A DNA stretch of 6,899 nt, from assembly GCA_023486985.1 (NCBI GenBank), contig JAMDEM010000010.1:1-6899 (forward strand). The letters are read 5' to 3'. The stretch comes from Bacillota bacterium. GTDB taxonomy: Bacteria > Vulcanimicrobiota > JAMDEM01. A program made the translations under genes and the position numbers. Every line of letters begins with the position of its first letter. The stretch's first letter is position 1. Positions 1 to 4,036 of the stretch are shown piece after piece. The notes beneath the pieces are model-generated. The model was not told the origin of the DNA. It saw nothing but the letters and a program-made list of their open reading frames with translations, and searched no databases.

Positions 1-27
1 AGGATTTGAGGGAATAATAAAACTCTC

Positions 28-107
28 AGACCATGGAGGAGGTGAGATTAAAAACAGCGGCCTAAATACCGTCTGTTCCTCACCTTAAAATTCCTTAAAA
101 ATGGTCT
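28..107. other. Nested inverted repeats, possible structured RNA or regulatory element
   Basis: Three sets of complementary arms nest around one loop. AGACCAT (28-34) pairs with ATGGTCT (101-107). AGGTGAG (40-46) pairs with CTCACCT (79-85). AACAG plus CGG (53-60) pairs with CCG plus CTGTT (69-77) with a single bulged T at 72, leaving an 8-nt loop at 61-68. The arms are exact, but the internal loops are unequal (for example 5 against 15 nt), so this is an imperfect long hairpin. No T-tract follows, which argues against a simple intrinsic terminator. It lies about 140 bp before the first gene. No known RNA family is recognised, and the structure may be fortuitous. Confidence 0.35.
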
Positions 108-245
108 AGACAAACCCGACCACCTTAGGCATCACTCCATTAACACTTTATAAATGCATACCCAAAATATTCACCAATGGACAGGATGTTTTAACTTATT
201 CAGAGAAATTGGACTTTAAGTAAAATAAACAAGGGGGAATAAAAA
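108..245. other. Leader region of the operon, no gene seen
   Basis: This AT-rich stretch leads into the first gene. I see no open reading frame of interest and no promoter with two good hexamers at acceptable spacing. TATAAA at 149-154 and TAAAAT at 221-226 could be -10 elements, but neither has a convincing -35 partner. A strong purine-rich ribosome binding site, AGGGGGA (232-238), sits 7 nt before the ATG at 246 and supports that start. Confidence 0.5.
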
Positions 246-806
246 ATGAACTTGGAGGAAAGGCTTCTGAAACTTGAAAAAGAGAATAGAAGGCTGAGAA
301 AATATATTTTTATTCTTGCCCTGCTTATGCTTTTGCCTTTATTTGCTTCCCGCCCTTGGATTGCTAATGCAACAAATTCCCCCAAAGTACTTAATGTTGA
401 TAAGATAACAACAAAAGACTTATCAATTGTAAACGAAAAAGGGGAAAGAGCGGTAGAGCTTTTTGCATCTGATGATGGTGGTAATTTAGGCATTTTCAAC
501 AACGAAGATAAACCTGTGGTAGGACTTGGTGCTTCTTCTAAAGGTGGAATTTTAGCCATTAGCAATAATCAAGGGGAAATGGGGGTAGGACTTATTACTG
601 ATGATAAGGGTGGTATTTTAGATATTTGCAATAACAAAGGAAAGAATGTGGCGAGACTTTTTGCCGGTGATAATGGTGGTAATATAAACATTTTCAATAA
701 CGAAGGGCAGGATTTGGCAAGACTTTTTGCTCTTAACAAAAGTGGTGCCTTAAAAATTTACAATAACATAGGAGAAACTTTATTTACTGCTCCGGGAAAA
801 AATTAA
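246..806 (+). CDS. Membrane-anchored protein with 22-residue tandem repeats, function unknown
   Basis: I do not recognise a named family for this 186-residue protein. Residues 3-19 are highly charged with leucines at heptad-like spacing (short coiled coil). Residues 20-37 are hydrophobic and form a signal anchor or uncleaved signal peptide, so the rest should lie outside the cytoplasm. From residue 63 onward there are five 22-residue repeats (63-84, 85-106, 107-128, 129-150, 151-172) and a partial sixth (173-186). The consensus is roughly N-N-x-G-x-x-V-x-x-L-F-A-x-D-x-G-G-x-x-x-I-F. Two short beta-strand-like stretches per repeat separated by Gly/Asn turns suggest a beta-solenoid or beta-roll; that is inference. 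A good Shine-Dalgarno supports the start. The stop lies 2 nt before the next gene, so the two are probably co-transcribed and translationally coupled. The gene looks more AT-rich than the two that follow. A surface, adhesion or scaffold role is possible but unproven. Confidence 0.8.
   Translation: MNLEERLLKLEKENRRLRKYIFILALLMLLPLFASRPWIANATNSPKVLNVDKITTKDLSIVNEKGERAVELFASDDGGNLGIFNNEDKPVVGLGASSKGGILAISNNQGEMGVGLITDDKGGILDICNNKGKNVARLFAGDNGGNINIFNNEGQDLARLFALNKSGALKIYNNIGETLFTAPGKN
432..761 (+). repeat. Five in-frame 66-bp coding repeats
   Basis: The 22-residue protein repeats are 66-bp DNA units. Units 1 and 4 are the closest: both contain GGTGGTAAT followed by CATTTTCAA and AACGAAG in the same phase (around 477-513 and 675-711). 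Units 4 and 5 share an AGACTTTTTGC block at the same place. This pattern suggests growth by duplicating units rather than independent convergence. Confidence 0.7.
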
Positions 807-808
807 AT

Positions 809-1492
809 ATGAAATACTTCAGTAAAATACTTGCAATTAGTGTTATTGCATTCGGAATTACTATCGGTGCTTTTTTTGCATCTGCAACAGGCAGTCAGAC
901 CGAAACGCAATACCTAGCCCAAAAAACGACCCTTACAACCCCGGCTCCCGAAATCATCTTTGTCGGACCAAGAAAAAATATTCCTGAAGATGCGCCGAAT
1001 GAATACGGATTCTGGTCTTTCGCCATACCGGTACCGGGAGTTTTGTCACGCTCCGGACAACCGCTTTTATCTGAATTCAAATGGCTGAAAGCTAAAGGCT
1101 GGAAAAGCGACATTAATTTAAGAACTGACGGGGAGAGAGGCGAAGTCGGCGATGACAGTAAAATAAAAGGTTTTAAAAAGCTTGGACTAAATTATTTATA
1201 CCTGCCCATTGCAGACGGATCTCCGCCGACAGAAGCACAGGCAAAAACATTTTTAAATTTTGTCACCAACCCGGCTAACCAGCCGGCACATGTCCATTGC
1301 CGCGGCGGCATTGGCAGAACAGGAGTTATGGTGGCATTGTACCGTTACTCAATTCAGGGCTGGCCCATGGATAAAGCTATCCAGGAATCAGTGCTGTTTT
1401 CAGGCGGTGTAAGTGAATCACAGCGGAAATGGCTCCTGAACTGGGCGAAACATCATAAACCCGGGAGCTACTTTTTAGAAAAGGAACATTAA
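809..1492 (+). CDS. Secreted tyrosine/dual-specificity protein phosphatase (TpbA-like)
   Basis: This 227-residue protein belongs to the cysteine-based phosphatases. The P-loop signature H-C-x5-R-T is seen as HCRGGIGRT at residues 163-171, with nucleophile Cys164 and phosphate-binding Arg170. Asp136 in the IADG segment is the likely general acid. The S-R-S-G-Q-P segment (80-85) and INLR (102-105) are typical of the bacterial DSP-like branch. Residues 1-26 form a signal peptide (Lys-containing n-region, hydrophobic core, A-S-A cleavage site before Thr27), so the enzyme should act in the periplasm or outside the cell. The family removes phosphate from phosphotyrosine or phosphoserine/threonine; TpbA of Pseudomonas is a periplasmic example. 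The ATG lies 2 nt after the upstream stop, with only a weak GGGA site, which fits translational coupling. Substrate unknown; the membrane-anchored repeat protein encoded just upstream is a candidate partner by context only. Confidence 0.88.
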   Translation: MKYFSKILAISVIAFGITIGAFFASATGSQTETQYLAQKTTLTTPAPEIIFVGPRKNIPEDAPNEYGFWSFAIPVPGVLSRSGQPLLSEFKWLKAKGWKSDINLRTDGERGEVGDDSKIKGFKKLGLNYLYLPIADGSPPTEAQAKTFLNFVTNPANQPAHVHCRGGIGRTGVMVALYRYSIQGWPMDKAIQESVLFSGGVSESQRKWLLNWAKHHKPGSYFLEKEH

Positions 1493-1508
1493 ACGAGGAA
1501 TTCTGCAA

Positions 1509-2288
1509 ATGAAAATATATCAGGTTGATGCTTTTACGGATAAGCCGTTTTCCGGGAATCCGGCAGCTGTGTGCATTCTTGAATCGCAAAAAAATGATAA
1601 GTGGATGCAAAATGTTGCACAGGAGATGAACTTATCGGAAACAGCTTTTCTTCTAAGGCAGGATGACGGATATAATCTGCGCTGGTTTACACCCGGCACG
1701 GAAGTTGACCTCTGCGGCCATGCAACACTGGCAAGCGCCCATATTTTATGGGAAAAAGAATATTTAAGAAAAAATGAAACAGCCAGGTTTTACACAAAAA
1801 GCGGCTTGCTTACGGCAAAGTTCAAAGATGATTGGATTGAACTGAACTTTCCGTCATTGCCGGTAGAAAAAGCTGATGCGCCTGTTGAAGTGATGAATGC
1901 TCTCAGATTAAATCCGGTTTATTTTGGAAAGAGCACATTTGATTATTTAATTGAAGTTGGATCCGAAGAAGAAGTCCGGAATATAAAGCCTGATTTTACC
2001 ATTCTGTCGAAAGTCCCGATAAGGGGAATCATTGTAACAGCAAAATCAAAAGAGTATGATTTTGTATCGCGTTTTTTCGCTCCCGAGGTCGGGGTATTTG
2101 AAGACCCGGTAACCGGATCAGCCCATTGCTGTCTGTGACCATACTGGATGAAAAAGATTGGGAAAGAAAAGTTTATTGCTTATCAGGCATCGGAGCGCGG
2201 CGGAGTTTTAAAAGTTGAAGTTGCCGGCGACCGTGTATTATTATCCGGAAAAGCCATCACTGTTATGGAAGGAAAGCTTTTATATTAG
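1509..2288 (+). pseudogene. PhzF-family isomerase gene interrupted by in-frame TGA
   Basis: PhzF-family proteins have the DapF-like double hot-dog fold and catalyse isomerisations; most stand-alone members have no known substrate. The N-terminal DAFTDKPFSGNPAAV segment (7-21), Glu44 in NLSETAF, CGHATLASA (69-77, His71) and EDPVTGSAH (198-206, Asp199) are all present, so the recognised active-site residues survive. Translation stops at TGA, codon 210, directly after HCCL. The same frame continues for 49 codons with typical family sequence (PYW, AYQASERGGVLKVE, SGKAITVMEG) to TAG at 2286-2288. Reading across gives 259 codons, the usual length of short family members. So there is a single nonsense change, not a frameshift. 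An in-frame ATG at 2148 could restart translation but has no clear ribosome binding site. The upstream GAGGA (1495-1499) supports the 1509 start. Alternatives are a truncated functional protein, readthrough or sequencing error. Third gene of the operon. Confidence 0.85.
2136..2138 (+). other. In-frame TGA within the PhzF gene
   Basis: The codons run CTG-TGA-CCA, and the family motif continues on both sides (HCCL, then PYW). The residue normally here is small (Ala, Thr, Gly or Val), so a GGA to TGA change is the simplest origin. The base after the stop is C, known to weaken termination at UGA. I see no good stem-loop just downstream that would act as a bacterial SECIS, so selenocysteine is unlikely. 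UGA as glycine or tryptophan genome-wide is disfavoured because the helicase gene ends naturally at TGA. Confidence 0.8.
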
Positions 2289-2320
2289 CAGCCGGCGCCA
2301 TACGACAAAAATAAATTTAG

Positions 2321-2341
2321 ATTCTTCGCTTTGCTCAGAAT
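2321..2341. repeat. Short imperfect palindrome, REP-like
   Basis: ATTCT (2321-2325) pairs with AGAAT (2337-2341), and GC (2328-2329) with GC (2333-2334) around a TTT loop. The sequence, of the type ATTCTTCGCTTTGCTCAGAAT, resembles a short palindrome I recall from intergenic regions of several bacterial phyla; that is memory, not a search. It lies between the converging PhzF and helicase genes. Confidence 0.45.
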
Positions 2342-2354
2342 GACCATTGTCATT
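2339..2354. terminator. Perfect 6-bp hairpin between convergent genes, possible weak terminator
   Basis: AATGAC (2339-2344) and GTCATT (2349-2354) pair perfectly around a CATT loop, ending one base before the helicase stop codon. Both transcripts would run into it. The stem is short, low in GC and lacks a real U-tract, so termination is a guess. It shares three bases with the neighbouring palindrome, so only one of the two can fold at a time. Confidence 0.25.
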
Positions 2355-3506
2355 TCATGAAGCCTTTTGCATTGCCTCATTATAATTAAAGTCTTTAATT
2401 ATCCGCCTCGCAATGGGAGCGCCCACCAGCTTCTCAATAGCACGAGCAGTTGCCATATCTTCCCGGGTCACAAGGGAAAAGGCATCACCGGAGCGTTTAG
2501 CCCTGCCAGTGCGGCCGATACGGTGGATATAGTCCGTCGCGCAGTCCGGGATGTCAAAATTAATAACGTGTGAAATATGCGAAATATCCAATCCCCTTGC
2601 CGCAATGTCTGTAGCGATAAGAATTTTGATTTTTCCCGAAAGGAACATATCCATTGCACATTTGCGCTGGTTCTGAGACTTATTCGAGTGAAGAGCAGCG
2701 GCTGCAAAACCGGCCTGCTGAATTTTTCTTGTGACCCGGTCAGCGCGGTGCTTGGTTCGTGTAAAAATCAGCACTGATTTCAAATTATTATCCTGAAGCA
2801 ATTTCTTTAATAGATCCTGCTTTAAATGCTGTGCCACGGGGTAAAAAGCATGAGTAACAGTGTCGGCAGGCGCATCTATTCCTATGGCGAACCGCCTGGG
2901 AGAACGCAATGCTTTAGCGGAAAGTTGTTCCACATTTTTATCGAATGTTGCCGAAAAAAGCATCGTCTGGCGCGAAGGAGAAACCTGATTTAGTATCCGC
3001 CGGATGGAGGGTAAAAAACCCATATCTAACAAACGATCAGCTTCATCAAGCACTAAGAACTCAACCTGATCTATCCTGGCGTTTCCTCTGCTTAAGTGAT
3101 CAAGCAGCCGGCCCGGACATGCTACAATGACTTCTACTCCCCTTTGAAATGCCATTTCCTGAGGCTGCATGTTCACGCCCCCGTAAACCGCCGCTGATCG
3201 TATTGTTGTGAATTTTGCAAGCTGATTCACAACATTATTGATCTGATCCGCCAGTTCACGCGTCGGGGTGATAATCAATGCGCGGGTTCCGCGACTGTCC
3301 TTTTTCCCGCTTTTCAGGAGATTGTGAAGAATTGGAAGCACAAAGGCGGCTGTTTTGCCTGTACCGGTCTGTGCCGTTCCAATTAAATCATTGCCTGCCA
3401 GAGCCGCAGGTATTGCGGCATCCTGGATCGGCGTGGGCTTCATATATCCTGCCGCTTCAAGCCCTCTTTCAACACGAGTGTCCAACTTAAAATTTTTAAA
3501 ACTCAT
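2355..3506 (-). CDS. rhlE: DEAD-box ATP-dependent RNA helicase, RhlE type
   Basis: This is a 383-residue, essentially core-only DEAD-box helicase that unwinds short RNA duplexes using ATP, in roles such as ribosome assembly, RNA decay and cold growth. All motifs are visible: Q-motif PTPIQ (24-28), motif I AQTGTGKT (45-52), Ia PTRELA (81-86), GG (109-110), Ib PGR (131-133), II DEAD (154-157), III SAT (185-187), V ATDIAARGLDI (298-308) and VI HRIGRTGR (328-335). HSNKSQNQR (273-281) is characteristic of the RhlE group. The basic C-terminal tail found in many RhlE proteins is missing. Motif Ib has Cys (ACPGR) where Thr is usual. I chose ATG 3506 rather than the longer possible start at 3551 because AAGGA lies 7 nt upstream and MSFKNFKLD is the normal family N-terminus; the extra 15 residues are not family-like. 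Natural TGA stop. Monocistronic, converging on the PhzF gene. Confidence 0.93.
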   Translation of the reverse strand: MSFKNFKLDTRVERGLEAAGYMKPTPIQDAAIPAALAGNDLIGTAQTGTGKTAAFVLPILHNLLKSGKKDSRGTRALIITPTRELADQINNVVNQLAKFTTIRSAAVYGGVNMQPQEMAFQRGVEVIVACPGRLLDHLSRGNARIDQVEFLVLDEADRLLDMGFLPSIRRILNQVSPSRQTMLFSATFDKNVEQLSAKALRSPRRFAIGIDAPADTVTHAFYPVAQHLKQDLLKKLLQDNNLKSVLIFTRTKHRADRVTRKIQQAGFAAAALHSNKSQNQRKCAMDMFLSGKIKILIATDIAARGLDISHISHVINFDIPDCATDYIHRIGRTGRAKRSGDAFSLVTREDMATARAIEKLVGAPIARRIIKDFNYNEAMQKAS

Positions 3507-3513
3507 TTCCTTT

Positions 3514-3518
3514 TCCTT
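3514..3518 (-). promoter_or_regulatory. Ribosome binding site of the helicase gene
   Basis: Read on the minus strand this is AAGGA, 7 nt before the ATG at 3506. It decides the start in favour of the 383-residue product over the in-frame ATG at 3551. Confidence 0.7.
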
Positions 3519-3521
3519 TAT

Positions 3522-3535
3522 GTTTACCAGTAAAC
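3522..3535. promoter_or_regulatory. Palindromic operator-like box 1 in the helicase leader
   Basis: GTTTAC-CA-GTAAAC is a perfect palindrome with a 2-nt centre, located 15-30 nt before the helicase start. A near-identical box lies 40 bp upstream. It could bind a dimeric repressor, or fold in mRNA just before the ribosome binding site. No regulator is identified. Confidence 0.4.
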
Positions 3536-3563
3536 TTAAATTTAGATCCATCTCGAACCGTAA

Positions 3564-3574
3564 TTACTGGTAAA
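3564..3574. promoter_or_regulatory. Palindromic operator-like box 2 in the helicase leader
   Basis: TTAC-TG-GTAA is palindromic, and TTACTGGTAAA is an exact inverted copy of part of box 1 (TTTACCAGTAA). Centre-to-centre distance is 40 bp, close to four helical turns, so two dimers would sit on the same DNA face. In RNA, the two boxes could instead form an 11-bp stem around about 30 nt. Confidence 0.4.
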
Positions 3575-3590
3575 GACACAAAGTAACACA

Positions 3591-3618
3591 CGCTTATCGC
3601 GCACGAAACAAGGGTCAA
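3591..3618 (-). promoter_or_regulatory. Possible promoter of the helicase gene
   Basis: On the minus strand TTGACC (3618-3613) is a good -35 hexamer, but the -10 candidate 16 nt later, TAAGCG (3596-3591), is poor. If real, transcription would start just upstream of the two palindromic boxes, placing them in the initially transcribed leader. Confidence 0.22.
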
Positions 3619-3624
3619 AAAACG

Positions 3625-3680
3625 GCATTAAATTTGGATGCTTTTTGATTAGCGACATTTTCCTGCCGCTGTTTCCTAGG
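3625..3680 (+). pseudogene. Possible 5' remnant of a second PhzF gene
   Basis: GATGCTTTT (3638-3646) matches the DAF codons near the start of the intact PhzF gene. After exactly four codons comes TTT-TCC (Phe-Ser), at the same spacing as DAF-x4-FS in the gene. A stretch reading Ala-Ala-Val (GCC GCT GTT) follows in a shifted frame where the gene has GNP-AAV, implying loss of about 8 bases. In-frame stops are present. The evidence is short and could be coincidence, but it lies on the right strand and side of the clear 3' remnant downstream. Confidence 0.3.
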
Positions 3681-3740
3681 AGAAAGTCAGGAGGCAAACT
3701 AATAACGCTATCGTTGATACAGTATACATTAATATCGAAT
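3661..3740. other. Non-coding spacer with a small palindrome
   Basis: No gene is seen. TCCTG (3661-3665) pairs with CAGGA (3688-3692) around an 8-bp palindrome TCCTAGGA (3674-3681). AACG-CTAT-CGTT (3704-3715) is a second tiny hairpin. Neither has a T-tract. If a second PhzF gene once stood here, most of its middle (roughly 580 bp) has been deleted. Confidence 0.35.
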
Positions 3741-3758
3741 AAAAAGCAAGCGGCGGTT

Positions 3759-3766
3759 TATTTATA
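3759..3766. repeat. Target-site duplication, left copy (TATTTATA)
   Basis: This 8-bp sequence lies immediately outside the left end of the inserted element and is repeated exactly at 3977-3984. Confidence 0.75.
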
Positions 3767-3976
3767 GTTAGTGTCAAGAATTTGTAGGGACTCTTCCTCG
3801 ATCTTAAATTATTGTTGTAGTGGCAAAGCTTGCTTTGCTTTTATTTTAGAACTATTATAATCACAGGCTGCACGCCTATGAAATAACGCGAGAAAACAAG
3901 CTCTGCTTATTATGGAGAGCAAGCTCTCCCACTACTGTTATATCTGTAAAAAGACCTACAAATTTTTTACACTATC
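3767..3976. mobile_element. 210-bp MITE with terminal inverted repeats and 8-bp target duplication
   Basis: The left end (3767-3788) starts GTTAGTGTC and runs into AATTTGTAGG. The right end (3955-3976), read in reverse complement, starts GATAGTGTA and also runs into AATTTGTAGG; the two 22-bp arms differ at about three positions. Exact 8-bp repeats TATTTATA flank it. There is no room for a transposase, so it must be moved in trans. The GTGTAAAAA core and 8-bp duplication resemble IS256-family ends; this assignment is inference. The interior holds four hairpins: GCAAAGC/GCTTTGC (3824-3838 region), TCACAGGC/GCCTATGA (3861-3881, one mismatch), AACAAGC/GCTTATT (3895-3911, one mismatch) and GGAGAGC/GCTCTCC (3914-3929). 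GTAGTGG (3817-3823) and CCACTAC (3929-3935) bracket the hairpin set. Removing 218 bp restores the PhzF frame. Confidence 0.78.
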
Positions 3977-3984
3977 TATTTATA
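3977..3984. repeat. Target-site duplication, right copy (TATTTATA)
   Basis: Exact copy of 3759-3766, immediately outside the right end of the inserted element. Only one copy is needed to rebuild the interrupted PhzF frame. Confidence 0.75.
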
Positions 3985-4036
3985 TCAGGAAAAACCACCA
4001 CTGTTAAAGAAGGAAATCTTTTATGGTAGCAGTTAC

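Larger units (their letters stand above)
3743..4029 (+). pseudogene. 3' remnant of a second PhzF gene, split by a mobile element
   Basis: From TCAGGA (3985) through TAG (4027-4029) to CAG (4032), 40 of 48 bases match the end of the first PhzF gene (TCCGGA through TAGCAG). The translated tail SGKTTTVKEGNLLW matches SGKAITVMEGKLLY and ends at the same stop position. Upstream of the inserted element, GGT TTA TTT ATA (3755-3766) supplies the preceding Gly-Leu-Phe-Ile. Joining the two sides restores one continuous frame. That frame is closed by TAA at 3740-3742, so the copy was probably already decayed, or has decayed since. It is convergent with the large regulator gene, 7 bp past that gene's stop. 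Confidence 0.72.

Noticed and set aside
2..88. Open frame of 28 codons running in from the left edge to TAA, a possible C-terminus of an upstream gene
   Set aside because: So short an open frame is common by chance, no family is recognised, and it overlaps the nested inverted repeats.
185..230. Sigma-70 promoter directly before the first gene
   Set aside because: TTAACT and TAAAAT are 24 nt apart and no other hexamer pair fits; not strong enough to call.
2136..2180. Selenocysteine insertion at the PhzF TGA
   Set aside because: No convincing SECIS-like stem-loop follows, and the family has a small residue, not cysteine, at this position.
2136..2357. Genome-wide UGA reassignment (Gly or Trp)
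   Set aside because: The helicase ends at TGA exactly where the family core ends. The large regulator and the other genes contain no internal TGA within conserved regions.
3507..3551. Upstream in-frame ATG adding 15 residues to the helicase
   Set aside because: The added residues are not family-like and run through the palindromic box and ribosome binding site. The 3506 start has AAGGA at good spacing.
3817..3935. CRISPR-like repeat array inside the 3767-3976 region
   Set aside because: The repeats are inverted hairpins of different sequence, not direct repeats with regular spacers.
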